Source: Combretum micranthum
Taxonomy: Eukaryota > Streptophyta > Magnoliopsida > Myrtales > Combretaceae
Assembly (NCBI GenBank): GCA_024138025.1
Contig: JAMXBD010002781.1
Coordinates: forward strand, 99,919-163,918
Length of the DNA stretch: 64,000 bases
Direction: 5' to 3'
The notes under the pieces: model-generated
What the model saw: the letters and a program-made list of their open reading frames with translations, nothing else
Told to the model about the DNA's origin: nothing
Databases searched by the model: none
Made by a program: the position numbers and the translations under genes
In this document: one piece after another, positions 23,459 through 36,615 of the stretch
How the letters are laid out: each line of letters opens with the position of its first letter
Position numbering within the stretch: position 1 is the stretch's first letter

Positions 23459-26400
23459 GTGTTATATCTACAAAATCGAGTAAAAATATAGAGAATGATA
23501 ATTCAAGAGAATAATAGTAATTAGTGAGATCAATGTCGAAGAAACAAGAGAGAGAAGGGGAAAGAGAGAAGGGGGGCAAATATTTGAGATGATATTTAAA
23601 TAAGACAATAATAGGGTATAAATTTAAATTAAATAATAGAAATCTTGATCTTAAATGGGTTCGTGAGTTTGATCTAGATATGTCACTCGACATGTGAAAT
23701 GATCTAGCTTTAATTTTAATTTAATTTCCACGTATATGTTTTATTTGTTTTAATTATTAAGTTTTGTGAGCATGTTAATTGATAAGAGACATGTGTTGTA
23801 ATATTAATATTGGAGTAGATGATTTGGTAATATACTAATTGTGTTTAAGTTAGTGTATCTTGAGTATTATATATGTACATGAACAATATAATTAATGCTT
23901 GTGTTAGATAATGCTTGTGTTGAATATGTGTTTGTGATAGTATACATTAGTGTCAATAAATATGTTAGTGAAAATTTTATTGATGCTAGTATTGTATATG
24001 TGTTAGTGTGTGTGTGATGTCTAATATTTGCTAAACAAGCCTTTGAAAGTTCCTACACATAGAAAAAATTTTGCCCCATTTCAAGCCCAAAATATCCCAT
24101 TTTAAGGCTCAAAAAGAGTCCAATCCATGCAAATTGAAGCCCATGTTTTAGGCTGCCACTAAAGTCAAACTTTAAGATAATTACAAGCTTTATTTTTGCT
24201 CAAAAACACCCTTTCTAAGGCAGCCAAAAAATCTACACGAATTTCCCATATTTCTCACCAAGTTTTCTTCTTTTGTCTCTTCAAGCAAAACACTCCAAAC
24301 CCTTAGCAAGAACAAGCTATTAGGTTCAAGTGCTTGTCATCAAGATATAAAGCCTCTTAAGGTATGTGTGTTTGTTTGTTACATGTATATTTGTAGTCAA
24401 GTTTTCTTGTGAGAATGAGTTTTATGCTAAATATTAGTTAGGATGAGTTTTATATGTTGATGATGGTTTTAGTAGTATATTGATGATTTAAGGACCTATA
24501 GTATGTGCTAAACATATAACTTAAAGTGTAGAGATGTTTGGGATTTGAAGTAAGGAGTGTTGGTGAAGTTGATGATAAGAAAGAAGTGTTTATGCATGAA
24601 TTATGTTGTGTTGAGAAGTGAATTGTTGCTAGTTGGGCTAAATAATGTTATGAGCATAAAAATGTGCTTGGTGAGTTCAAAATGAAGTGAGAAAGTGAAT
24701 ATGAGAAGTTAGTTTATGATAAAAGTGTTTGGTTGTGCTTGAATTGGTAGAGATGATATATGAAGTGTTGGTTTTGATTTCTTGGTTGAGATGTGTTGAG
24801 TTGGTGTTAATGTGTTAAATGTGATGAACATGATAGAATACATTTGAGATGAAGTTTGATGATGAAAATTGGTTGAAGAAGGATTAAGATATGTTTAAAG
24901 TTGTAAATTTTCAAAGTTTAAAACAGGGGATGAAAAGCTGTTTTGTAGTATACGCCAACATTTGACATTTCAACGCTGTCGGCGTTGAACCGGTGTTGAA
25001 GATTATCAGAGGCCAAAATTCTAACGTTGCTTCTAACACCGCCAGCGTAAGCTTCAGAGTAGCCAGTGTTAAAGATGATCAGAGGCCAAAATTCTAATGT
25101 TGCCTCCAACACCGCCCACATAGGCTTCAGAATAGCTAGCGTTGAAGCTCAACGTTGCCGGTGTTAAATGCCGGCATGACCCCTGAAGTTTTCTATTTTC
25201 AAAACTTAACATTTCTTTTAGCTTGTCAAATTCTTTTGTGATGATTTTATGGGTTTATATGAGTTTGTTAGATGCATGAATGATATGTTATGACCTTGTG
25301 TTATATTTATTTAAAATTCTATGAGTGCTAGACTTAGATTTAGTTATGTTTTATGCATAATACTAAGTAGAAATGTTAATTGAGTTGATTTTCTTTTTTA
25401 CAGTGATAGAAACTCCTACTCCTCTGAGTACTCCCTCTGATCTTTCTTTGAGTGTCTCTATTGATTCTCTGCATAGCACAGGTATGCAGTAACTTGCTTA
25501 ATTGTTTGCTAGATTACACATATTCCAACATGACTTAATTCAAGATGACTTAAGTTATGTTTGTTTTTATTGTAATTTTTGCCGTTGAATCCAGTCCAGG
25601 GAGCGGCATTATCTTTTTAGTGTCATGATGCAATGACATGTTAGTATAGGTGCTTAAGCCACTTGTCATGATGCAATGACTTTCATTAGTGGCTCAGCCG
25701 GTAATCAATACGGTATTTGGTAATGGTATAACATTTGTTTATTCTTAAAATGAAATAATATGATTTAGTTTAAGTGTTTATGGAAACAACTGAATTAAAT
25801 GATGTCATGGATTAAGCTAAGTGGAGTTAAGTAACAGCTAGAAGCCCTAAATGAAATTACTTTTTCTTTTAGAAAGTTTTGTAGGAGATATAAGTATCCG
25901 GGCTACTTATATCAACTTATTGGGCAACTGATGTTACTCAAGACCTTAATATCTTTGTTTGTCTCGGAGTTTGAATACTCCAATGTTGTTTTGTTTAATG
26001 AATTCTAATTAAAGCTAATGAAATATAAGTTATTGCATTGCATTAGATTAAGTTTCCTTGCCATATCTCTTTTGGTTTTGTTATTGTGTATTGGACCTTT
26101 GGCTTACTTTTGCTACTTTTCAGGTGATGGTGGTTGCCATGATGATTTAGGTTATGGGAGTAACTAGGAGAAATTTCTGGATGAACGGGACAGATAGGAG
26201 CTTGGGTTTTGCTTGTGGCTTTTCAAGAAAGTTTTGTTTAAGAGATTTTGTTAAAGGAGATGTATTTTGTATTTTGTTAGAAGGCTTGTTAGTTAAGCCT
26301 TCTGTTGTGAAAGAGATTTCAAGGTTTAATTTCTTTATTAGTTTGAGACAATATGTAAGTTTTGTTATGTCATCTATTAGACATAAAGTTTGTAAATATT

Positions 26401-26700
26401 TTCTTATAAATGTTTTATATGTTTATATATTACTCATATAAGTAATCCTTATGTGAAAAGTCTTTATATGAAGTTTTAATGGTTTTTAACAAACAATTCA
26501 CATAAACAGTTAGATTTAGGACAACCTTACATATAATATGAAAACATTATATGTGGTTAGAGGACTTGATTTACTTAATATTAATATTAAGTGGGTCGAT
26601 TCTTTACAACATTTTTATTAAACAAGTTACGCAAGGTCTTAGATACAAAACTTGTAACTTGAACACATTTATAATTGAGTTTGAACAAGTCCAATTGATT
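23459..26700 (+). other. Unassigned noncoding stretch with transcript-like features
   Basis: No gene was recognised. A plausible leader (24240-24360) ends in AAG|GTATGTG, and a later TTTTACAG acceptor (25404) opens an exon-like piece that closes at ACAG|GTATGC (25481). This resembles the spliced leaders of long plant LTRs, but I could not find paired termini or a target duplication. A 17-bp word, TGTCATGATGCAATGAC, occurs at 25621 and 25664. ORF 26154-26441 (95 codons) has no known motif. The segment may be another decayed LTR. Confidence 0.3.
24995..25170 (+). repeat. 73-bp tandem repeat (two full units and a partial third)
   Basis: Units begin at 24995, 25068 and 25141. Each starts GTTGAAGAT- or GTTAAAGAT-like and contains ATCAGAGGCCAAAATTCTAA, then AACACCGCC and GCTTCAGA. 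The array is GC-rich relative to its surroundings. A short - strand ORF (24918-25121) simply reads through it. Confidence 0.85.
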
Positions 26701-28354
26701 TATTAATTGTGTCAAATTTTCTTTGCATAAACTTGTATAATTGTATCATATCGCATCATGTTGGTGTGTTAGGTGCTGCATTGCTAACCTTCTATATAAT
26801 CGTCTCATCCCAATGTCATCACTAGACTTACTATTTATACAAAGAACCTTTTTAATCACCCAACATTCCATGGTACTCATATCACTTAGCTATAGTTTCC
26901 ATGAATATAGCTAATTAGTTCCCTCAACAGCTATCTAATCACTAACCCATTTATGTAGAAAGATAGTAAATGCAACACCTAATTCCATTTAGCCCTGTCC
27001 CTTAGATAACATAACTATTAGTCCAAAGCCACCTTACTCTATCACTTGTAACCTTAGATCTCTTGGTCTCAAGCACAAGTGTACTTAACAAATAATTAAG
27101 GTTATGATATACTTATTTTCATTCAATTATTAATTTTATAAGTACAACTAACAAACGTAGCAATCATGTAGGTTACAATGGTCTATTTTAACTTAAGTAA
27201 CTAAATGTTCAATTTCTAATACATAACACAATTGATTAAATCCCTATTTAAATCATGAGTTGGTAGTACCATGTCTAAGGGTTGAATTCTAACTGGGTTT
27301 GTAGAAACTAAGATAAATTTTTTTAAGTCAAGCATAATTGATCAAATATGCACTAAAATGGAGTGAATGGTCATGCAAGAGACCAGTTGATCAACTCACA
27401 GCAAAGGATGGCATCAATAATAGGTTAGGTATCATTTACTAGCCTTTAAGAAAAGGGCAAAAGTGCATCGATTAGCTAGGATTGAGGTATGGTTGATTGC
27501 ACATCTTCCTTAGACAATCCCAACTTAAAATTATAAATCCCTAGTCACTAAATTTCTCCTAAAATCGTCCTTAATTACTTTCCATTCATTTAAGAATATC
27601 AAATAAATGCAGCATACATCCATTAATTTACATGAATAAAAAGAAATTGGAGTTATGATTGAATCATAATTATCAAACTGATGAAAAAAGATGGTTTAGG
27701 GAAGGAAAAAAAGGTGGAATCGGCAATCTCACCATTCAAGATACGGGTTTTGTTTAATATATTAAAAGTCACTTTTCAATAGCAATGCAAATATGTACTT
27801 ATAATGAGCCATAAGCAAGAATTTTCATTAGATTATATAAATCATTAATAAATAAGATTAATTAAAGCTTAGTAGCCTTAATAGGTTAAAAAGGCGAGAA
27901 CAAATCTCAATTACGCATAATGTATCCTAATGACACTTAAGCCTGCTAAGTTAAGTGAAAACGAGCAAAACAAATTTTATAAAATTGTGAACCAAACCAT
28001 TCAAAACTCTTGAAATAATTCCCCTTATCCCTTAAATAAAAGTTAGATAAAAGAAAGGAAGAAAGAAAGAAAGAAAAGGTGTAATTATTTGGATCCTACC
28101 ACTAATATAAAGAATCAAATTTTAAGTAATCAATTACTAGAGATTTGACTTATACATTATATTTTGCAATTCAATCCCTCTACATTTTACCCTTGCATAA
28201 AATTCTATAGACATGGTTTAAGTAGTTTGGTCATCAATTGCATGTTCAAATTGTTAAGTCACTATTTAGTGCACACTGGGTATTAAAGTAACTACGTTAT
28301 GCTAATGTGGCTTTTATATTTATGTACATGGCAAGAATGAAATGTAAACATACA
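26701..28354. other. Gene-free intergenic sequence
   Basis: I see no ORF of interest and no recognisable element. A (GAAA)n-like stretch lies near 28055-28078. Confidence 0.55.
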
Positions 28355-28733
28355 GTTCGTTCACTTCACATGAATCGCTATTCATTCTTTTTTCATTCGA
28401 TGTAAAACTGATATTATGATGTTCACTTGAAAGGAATAACAATTTAAATGAATTACTATTACGAATGATAAATAGCAATCCATGTCTCTACCCATGCATT
28501 CAATGGTCTATTTTTCAACTTTGTCATAAATACCCATATCTTAAAAATATCACATTATTCTCTCTCTATAGTAAATACAGGAGGCATTATAGATATTCTA
28601 CATTTTACTATATTAATTACTTGTTTTACTTTTTACACCATGTGAACATTGTAATAGCATTACAATTTTATTACCTTTCCTTTGAATTGGAATTCCATTC
28701 CCCCTTTATTCCATTTAGCGAAGTGAATGGGCC
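28355..28733 (-). mobile_element. Short inverted-repeat element, intact copy (empty site of LTR A)
   Basis: Ends GTTCGTTCACTTC and, as the complement of the right end, GGCCCATTCACTTC form short terminal inverted repeats. The whole element aligns in inverted orientation with 6954-7333 joined to 10648-10692, including ATATCAGTTTTACAT followed directly by CGAATGA. The single TACAT (complement of 28400-28404) is the point where LTR A entered the other copy. ORF 28465-28743 is incidental. The superfamily is uncertain (Tourist/Stowaway-sized). Confidence 0.75.
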
Positions 28734-29119
28734 AGTAATGTAATTATGTTGTTTTAGTGATAAAATCTTGATTTAAGACATGTTTTAGGTGATCAATGCC
28801 TAAAGTACATATATGTGGTGATTGGTCATTTTATATGTAAAACCATCCTTATTTTATTAATTATGAATAAAAATGAGTTTAATGTGAAAATTTTTAGATT
28901 TAAAGTATACATAAGACCTGACAAAAATAAATATTATTATGTCATTTTGATTGCTTAGAATGAATGTGACATGATTTGATACTATACCATGTTTATAAAT
29001 TAAAAATACCTTCTTTGCATGGTTTAATTATATAGTTCATAGAATTATGCATTATATGGACTTTGCTAAAATAGGCATATTATATGGACTTGGCTAAATA
29101 CTTGATGCGGGTGCTAATT

Positions 29120-29692
29120 TGTTAGTAGAGATAGTACTGAAGCATGATGGATTTGCATACATAGAGCATGGTTGGTGGTGTGCATCGAAGGGTTGTTCGA
29201 TGCAACCACTCTGATGCTAAGTAAGTTGGTAGGCTCGAAAAAGCAGTACACTATAAGATACTTAATAAGATAGCATAACATCAAATGCCCACACCTTTGG
29301 AGGTGAGGGTCTATTTATAGGTTTTGTTCATACCTTAATTAGGGCCATTGGGATTGTTCCATACTGGCTGAAGCCATATGGAGGTAGGTGATGTTAGACC
29401 TAATATGGTTCTCTTATGGAATGGAGGTAGCCATGCATGGAGCTATTCCCTTATGAGGTTTAGAGAAAGACATAGAGTGTGGTTCTAGGTATATAGAGCT
29501 GAGGTGATGGCGAACGAAGAGACAAGGTCGCGTAGTTTAGTAGGCTGAGGTCCTCGTGTGTTTAAGATCTTATGGGCTAGTTGCCCTTGTGGAGCTTTTC
29601 AGCCTAAGCACTTGTGAGACTTTTTGAGAGCCCATTGACCATAAGGAGGATGTTGGGCCTATTAGCCTATGGCCAGATATTCTCCATCAACA
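29120..29692 (-). mobile_element. Tat-type Ty3/Gypsy LTR, - strand
   Basis: On the - strand it begins TGTTGATGGAGAATATCTGG, has a TATA box (CTATAAATAG, near 29310-29322) and then CTTACTTAGCATCAGAGTGG. That last word matches the CTGACTTAGGCATCGGAGTG signature of Tat/Retand R-U5 regions. It ends ..ACTAACA, followed by AATTAGCACCCG, a possible decayed TTGGCGCC primer site. The flanks (CCTTA and TAATT) do not match, so this is a fragment rather than a clean solo LTR. Confidence 0.6.
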
Positions 29693-32600
29693 CCTTATGA
29701 AACTTTTTGTGGCTATTTTAACTACTTTTTAAACATTGTTTACTCTATTTGCAGATACAAAAGAGATGACAAATGATTATATTTTTGTTAATGCTCTTAA
29801 CACTGTATAGCACTAATAAGCTGCTTCTTTCACTTTAGGAAACAAAACAAACAATATTAGTAAGGTAATAAAAATAGTTATGAAAATTTTGGTTAGGTTT
29901 AAATTGACGACTTCAAAATTGAAGTACTAAATTGCACTTTTGTGCAAAGTTCAAATACTAAATTTGATACTTTCCCTTTCTTAAATTGTATTAATTTAAT
30001 AAGTTTCAAGGAAAGATTATAATTATTGCATCACTAACATGGTGCCATCATCAAATACCTTTTAAAGAAGACATTCCATTGCCAAAGTTCATTCTCTAGT
30101 TTCTCAATTTCAGTCAAGGAATCACCCCACTACTCTCATCCTCTCATCTCCTATTTCTTCATCTTCTTTAAATCTTTACTACCTTCATTAGCATCTTAAC
30201 CCACCCTCTACCATCCACCACATCCCCATCACCACATATACCCCATAACACACACAGACTACTACAACTACTTTTGATAATGTAACTAGGGCAAGTCGTT
30301 ATCTGGTGCCCAAATACGTTATGAACTCTGTAAGGTGATGGGTTTTTGGGCATTATTTTGAAACCCTATAATGTTTCGGGTTTTAGATATGACAAGCAAG
30401 GAAAACTCAGCTCATTAAAATAATTTAATAAAATAAAAAAGTAGTAATAATAGTTCTATTATCTTATAGCATATCACTATTGATAAAGATCAATGCAAAA
30501 GATTAAATCCTCCATGATCTATTTATTTTTACTTAAGTTTCCCTCTTTATATATTCCTTTGTTTGTTTTTTTTTTTTTTTTTTCGTTTTCTAACTCAAAC
30601 CTTGTTTTTTTTTTTGTTTTTATGACTTATTTTCATATTATCCAAAAAATATTGCCTTTTGAGCATTAAAACAATCGATCTTATAAATATAATATTATGA
30701 TATATTTTTAGGCATATTTACTAGTTGATGTATACTATACATATGCTACTATTGTGTTGTATCTCACTTATTAAAAATCCGATGCGTGATGTGATCAACC
30801 TCATATTAGGTCTTAAAATTATGAGATCCATCATTCATTAAGATAGTATGTTTGTTTTTGTCATATTTGTTAATATGATTATAGGATAATCTTTTGAAAG
30901 TTATCTATAGTATGTTCAATTATTTGTATAAGAAAACTAAGGGAAGCTAAATGAGTCAGGGTAAGATGAATTACAAGTCTGCAAAATTCTTATCAAGGTG
31001 AGTCATAGGCATAGTGGGGAAAAAAAAACCTAGAGTTTTTACTAGGTTTTGGGAAACCTTGTAAGGTGCTGGGGCAACTTCAAGTTTTACATGGTGTGTC
31101 CCAACCTGCCTTGATTACATCCTTAACTACTGTCATCTTCTCTCATACCATCACTAAAATAGAGGAACCTCATTGGCCCTTCACACCCCAACATAAGCAC
31201 TACTATTCGCCATCTCTATTATTTCTCTCTTCAATTGGCCAAATCCTTTACCAAATCTAACCCCTCTCTATATTCGTCATACTTGAAAATGCAAATTGCA
31301 ACACTCGAATACCGAGTCGACTTTAGCTAAACACCACCATCTCAGCTATGTCGTTCTCTTTATTCTTTCTTCTTTCTCTTTCTCAATTGGTTTAATATAG
31401 TCTCTTCTCTCTCGTCGGAATAGGCCCTAAACCTTCTTGTGTAATTCCACTTATCACTTGAATGCACTACTGCAGCTCGCATTATCTACTATCCCATGTT
31501 CAAGCCATCAATTTAGAAGAACATATGTACCCTCAATCTGAAGAAGAAAGACAACTAACCCATACCATTGCGTGATTCCCATCACCATTTTACAATCTCC
31601 CTACACAACCCTCTACTTACCTCAACACACTCCTTTCTTTCAATTGCCCTTTCATAACCTCGATCCTTTCCCCCTTTTGATGGAGCACAAACAACACATA
31701 ACAACTCTTTTCTCTCACTACTACAATTGGAGAACTTACAATTGCACAACAACCTTTGCCATGATTCTCCACCACACACCCCCCATTACTTTAGGTCCTT
31801 GAATAATTATAAAACTATACCATCATGTCCTTAAATCTCTATTAACACCTACTACAATTGGGGTCTTCAATTAACATAGCTCAACATAACCTCAATTCTA
31901 ACTTTCTTTGGGTATTAGTGAAGTAAAACACTAACTTAGAATTCATAATTATCACTTAATTCCAAGCTTAACACACAGTTAGAGAACACCTCCATTTTTT
32001 GTTGTGAATTAGGACTTTAGTTGCTAACCAAAGAAGGGGATTTTCACTTGCTGAATTTGACTAGCCAAAGGTACAATATCAAAACTCTATTATCATTCTA
32101 AAGCTAATAGTATTTGAAGCAATAATTGAATTGAATTAATTGATGAATCTATTGGTTGCTTTTGTTATAACAAGGAACTAGTTGGAGTTTCTATAATCTA
32201 TTATTTGGTGTGTTTAAGGTATAAACTAATGTTAATAAGGTGGACTTAAAAATAGTTGAATTGAATAAGTATACTATTCTTACATAGTCGAATCAAGGAA
32301 ATTATGAGAGTTGTTTATAGCTCAATAATTGTTTTATGATTAAAAGAGAATTGATGCGCAAATAAGAGTTAAGTGGTTAATAGTGATGAATTGTTGGTGC
32401 ATATAAGCAGATTTGTAGGTCAACTGAATAGAGAGTATGTGAGAGTAGCTTTGCATAAGCTTCATCGACACTAGCTTATTAATTAGTGGTTAAAGTAATG
32501 AAATGCTTGATAACATGTTAATGAAGAAGAAGAGCTCACAAGTTTCTCTTAATTAGAAGATATTGCATTAGAATTGACTTAAGTTACGTGTTTAGTGGTT

Positions 32601-33142
32601 AACATACATGTAGTGTAGTTGGAAGTATGTTGAGATGACAATAGCTACTTTACTTATGCTTTTTGCTAGAGTAAGAGCAAGGGGATGATTTGTGATAAGA
32701 ATATAATTGAAGCCTTTAATTGGGTAATATTTGATTCGATTGAGTAAAAATATAAGTTAAATTTTGCTTACCTTAACTCTTCTTGTTGCTTTTGGGCTAA
32801 GCTAAAGAAAAATATCAATCATACTTGAATTTTAAGAACTTTGTGAACATCACAATGTTGATGTGTGGAAGGCCAAAGCAAAATAGATAAATAGGTGTCA
32901 AATGGAAAAATCAAAGAATATTCATGTCTAAAACCACATGATTTTCATGAAATATTATTAGTTAAAATGGAAGAAATATCATCAAATGAGAATGTTGATT
33001 ATATGTTGAATGCTTTCAACCCTCGTTAAAGGATAAAGAAGTTATATGAGGCTTGATGTTTGCTTACTAATTAGGCATCCTATCATATTCAATCCCCTTC
33101 AAAGGTAGTTAAATTGGAGAGAAGATAAGATGCATGTGCCCT
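29693..33142. other. Gene-free sequence, partly C/T-rich
   Basis: No supported gene. 30120-30350 and 31060-31800 are richer in C and T and give ORFs of 60-80 codons on both strands (30168-30353 -, 31066-31260, 31572-31802, 31582-31779 -). None carries a motif, signal or conserved pattern I recognise. They may be remnants of a transposon leader. The rest is AT-rich. Confidence 0.5.
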
Positions 33143-33529
33143 TAAGTAAAAGAGATAATGTTAAAAGTGGTACGTAAACTTTTGCAAAAAGTTTAATTAA
33201 GTACATGAAGTTTAATTTTGAATAATATGGTACTTGAGGTAAGTTTTCATGGATATTTTTCCTACTTGAAGTTTGATTTTGATAATTTTGATACCAAAAA
33301 TAAGTTTTTGCATACATTTTTTCTACCTGAAGCAAGTTCAATCAGATAGGAAAAATATATGTAAAAACTTCATTTAGGTATCAAAAATATCAAAACCAAA
33401 CTTTAGGTACTTAATTGAACTTTTTTCTAAAAGTTCACATACTAAATTTTTCAAAACCAAACTTTAGGTACTTAATTGAACTTTTTGCAAAAGTTCGGAT
33501 ATCATTTTTTGCGTTAACCCTAAGTAAAA
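33143..33529. mobile_element. Mutator-type MITE, family M1, copy 3, with 9-bp target duplication
   Basis: The element is 33152-33520, flanked by perfect TAAGTAAAA repeats (33143-33151 and 33521-33529). The ends are GAGATAATGTTAAAAGTGG and, as the complement of the right side, GGGTTAACGCAAAAAATGA, both leading into AACTTTTGCAAAAAGTT. Part of the right arm is duplicated in tandem: the TCAAAACCAAACTTTAGGTA stretch occurs at 33390 and again at 33451, period 61. The - strand ORF 33099-33341 is incidental. Confidence 0.88.
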
Positions 33530-35099
33530 TCATGTATGTGAGTGAAACACGTGTGGTTGGCTCAACAGGCTAAAAAATTATTGAAAGGGTTAGGAAAAGA
33601 GAATAAATTAAGTGTGAATTATTGGTTACTCCATCATTCATGTACATGATGCTAAATATAGTATTTTCCATTACATGATTATTTTAGTCTAGTTAAAGCT
33701 TGCAAAATCATATAAGTTATGGTTATTTTGCTATAGGAGTAAGCTACAATGAAATTGTAGTTTAATGGATGATAAATTATTATTTCTTGGATGCAAGGGT
33801 TGTTTCTAGTTTGGCTTGAAGGATGTGAATATTAAGTCAACTTGATTAATCTAATAAGTGAAATAAAGTCTTCCAATTTAGTAATGAGTAGAAGTAATGT
33901 TTAATGGCTACCTCATAATAGAGTGCTAAGTAATATTAGAGTAATAGATTAAAATAGTTAGTGTAGTAATGAATTATTGACAGTTAAAAGTGCATTAGTT
34001 CAATTGTAAGTAGAAGAAAGAGGATGCATTTAAAATTAATATATATTAATGGAATTATAGCTATAACATATCATTAGATAAAATACTTACTAATTAATGT
34101 ACTTCTAACTGTAATATTGTTTGGTTAGACTTAAGGTCAAAACTAAGGCTATTAAATGTATAGGCTTCTATTAGAGTAAGATAATGAAAATCCGTGTTCC
34201 AAAATGTAAAACCGATTAACACTTATGCTAAAACGCAAAAGCAGAGGGGGTGGATTGAGTTTTAGAACTATTTTATCTCTTTTCAAAACTAATGCATGAA
34301 TATTACAATTTAACAAGTAATTAATAACAATAAGTAAATCGGAATAAAGTAAAAAGGAAGTGATAAAGAGATCAAGCTTGGTTTAACCTGGAGATTAGTT
34401 CATTCTTTAGTCTCCATTGGTCCATAAATGCATCCTAATGAAGGACTTCTCAGACACTATTGATCACAACAAGTTTGCTCATAAGGAGCTACACCATAAC
34501 ACAATCACATACAATTAAACATTAAGTCATGCCTTTTAATTAATCACAAATCCAAACTCAAGGCACCATTTGTATTCTTATACAACCACTCAAACTATTT
34601 TTAGGATAGTGATGCAACTATAAACTTTCAATGACACTACTTAAAACTTTCACAATAAATTTGCAAATATGAAGTACAAGTGACAAATATAACGAAGACT
34701 TGTTGTAAAGTGTTTGTTTGTGAATAATTATCCCTTTCAAATCTCTGTCATTTATTAAATACTTCATAATTACATGCTTTTCAAAAGATTGGCTGTTGGA
34801 CATTTTTCTTCTAAAGTTGTCATTGCATTAAATGCTTCATGGCTAGTTTTTATTAACTAACATCCGGACGCCACTTGCAATACTAAGCATCAGATGTAAT
34901 GACTTGCTAGTGTTCGAATGCTAACCCACTGCACAATGATCAAAATGTTCATGATCATGCAAAAAATGCCCACTCAGATGCCGAACTCTAGCATTTAGAT
35001 GCTAGCTACAATTCACATGATCAATCATCTAATCATGCTAGAATTTAGATGTTGTGCCCTAAAGCATGTTTAGCATTTGGATGCTAATTACAATGTAGT
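33530..35099. other. Gene-free intergenic sequence
   Basis: No gene. Between about 34860 and 35090 a loosely repeated word (GCATTTGGATGCTAAT / GCATTTAGATGCTAGC) recurs and resembles a decayed tandem or foldback element. ORF 34618-34803 (-) has no recognisable product. Confidence 0.5.
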
Positions 35100-35104
35100 T
35101 AAGT
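35100..35104 (+). repeat. Target site duplication of LTR C (left, imperfect)
   Basis: TAAGT here against TAATT at 38749-38753; four of five bases match. Confidence 0.6.
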
Positions 35105-35800
35105 TGTAAACCCCTGAATTTTATGATGAGTTTTATGCATAAATCCTAGAACCGGAAGTCAAACCAGAAACCCTATAGTCAACTTAGGTCTCCTCTAGGA
35201 ATTAGAGTATCTAGATCCAGCAATCCCACGCTAGAAAACCTGAAACAATAGAAATAAGATAATCATTTATAGTTCGAAATAATGTGATATAACCTAAAAA
35301 GATCATATTCGTCAATCTTGGTCACTAACAGGATCAGTTTTTTAAAACACGATCCAAATATGCAAACGGTGAAAATATTCCGATAATATATTTAGACTTG
35401 TAATAAGATGAATCGTAAAAATATCAGTTATAGAATTTTTCGACTTTTAATTAGATTTAGCCATTTTACATGTATTTTCCTTACTACCGCTAAATTATTT
35501 GTCTTGTTTACTATTCAAGTTACTATTCTATATTATTCATTATTATTTCACCATCTCTACTTTTTCTTACTACCTATTCTTACGCTCTTATAACACCTAC
35601 TCTTACATTTTCATTTTCAATACTACTTTATACATGACTTATCTTACACATTACTTACTTTTCTTTACAAAAAAAATCAATTTTTAAACACGCTCTCCCT
35701 CTTTTTTTTTCTCATGGCCGGTGCACCCCTTCCCATACCTTTGTCAATTTTATTTCTTTTTCATTTAATTTAAATCATACTAATTTCCACTCAAAAGCTC

Positions 35801-35808
35801 TATAAATA
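35801..35808 (+). promoter_or_regulatory. TATA box of LTR C
   Basis: TATAAATA in the context GCTCTATAAATACC, 696 bp from the LTR start and in the same context as LTR B. A CT-rich leader follows up to a CTTAG|GTAAAC junction near 35989. Confidence 0.65.
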
Positions 35809-36345
35809 CCTTCTTCCTCCTTCATTCTTTACACATACTTTCATCGCATAACAAAACTCTTGCAAATTTTTTACTAAAACTCTCAATCTTTTCTCTCTCA
35901 ACCGTGAGCCTTTCCCACCCCCCCAACCCAACCTCCCCTCCGAAGTGATTTTTACAAATTTTTCTTTCTTCCATCCATCATCTACCTTAGGTAAACACTT
36001 ATACCCTCTCTTTAGTTCATAAAAACATAACATGAATATCATGTATGTTTTGATTTCAACACATCCCCATAAGCTTATGCTAAGGAATGAAATCATGAAA
36101 ACAACATTATGTTCATGTCTTGTTTTAATCTATGTTAAATTCATGTTATGTTATATTCATACTCCTAACATAACTTTCTATATGATATTAAGTATAAGTA
36201 TGCATATATATTCTTAGAGCCTAAAGCTCACTAATCTAACCTCTTATTTATGCTCTTATTTCTTTGCTCATTTACTTATTTTATGCTAATAAATAAGATT
36301 AGTCACTTCTAGTTTTAGACTTATTCCCATTAAGTCAAAACATTT

Positions 36346-36615
36346 TGGGACTTGTCCATAGTCTAAGTCCCGGGGAACCTTGATATGAATCTAAGACTCT
36401 CATATTTTTCTTGTTATTATCTTGCTTTTCTTTATAGGACTTGTTCATTTCTAAGTCCCGGTAAGACTTGAATAAAAAGCTAAGACTTCCAAAATTTTTT
36501 TCTTTCGTTAAGCTTTTCTTATTTTTATGGAACCTATCCAATTCTAAGATCCGGGAAGTCTGGATACCAAGCTAAGACTTCCATATTTTGTTCTTATATG
36601 CTCATTTGATTTTCT
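36346..36615 (+). repeat. Three diverged 92-bp tandem units inside LTR C
   Basis: Units start at about 36346, 36438 and 36530. Each has a TCTAAGTCCCGG-like word (TCTAAGATCCGG in the third), then a CTAAGACT word about 25 bp later and a T-rich tail. LTR B has only one related unit near 19300-19350, so the expansion is specific to C. Confidence 0.75.

Noticed and set aside
26154..26441. 95-codon ORF
   Set aside because: No recognisable domain, an AT-driven tail and no conserved context; it is left within the unassigned region.
24009..26609. LTR spanning TGTGATGTC to CTTTACA
   Set aside because: The ends are not an inverted pair, the flanks (GTGTG and ACATT) differ, and no homologous copy exists in the window.
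31066..31802. C/T-rich ORFs on both strands as a possible gene
   Set aside because: No motif, no consistent frame between neighbouring ORFs and no matching splice sites; composition explains them.
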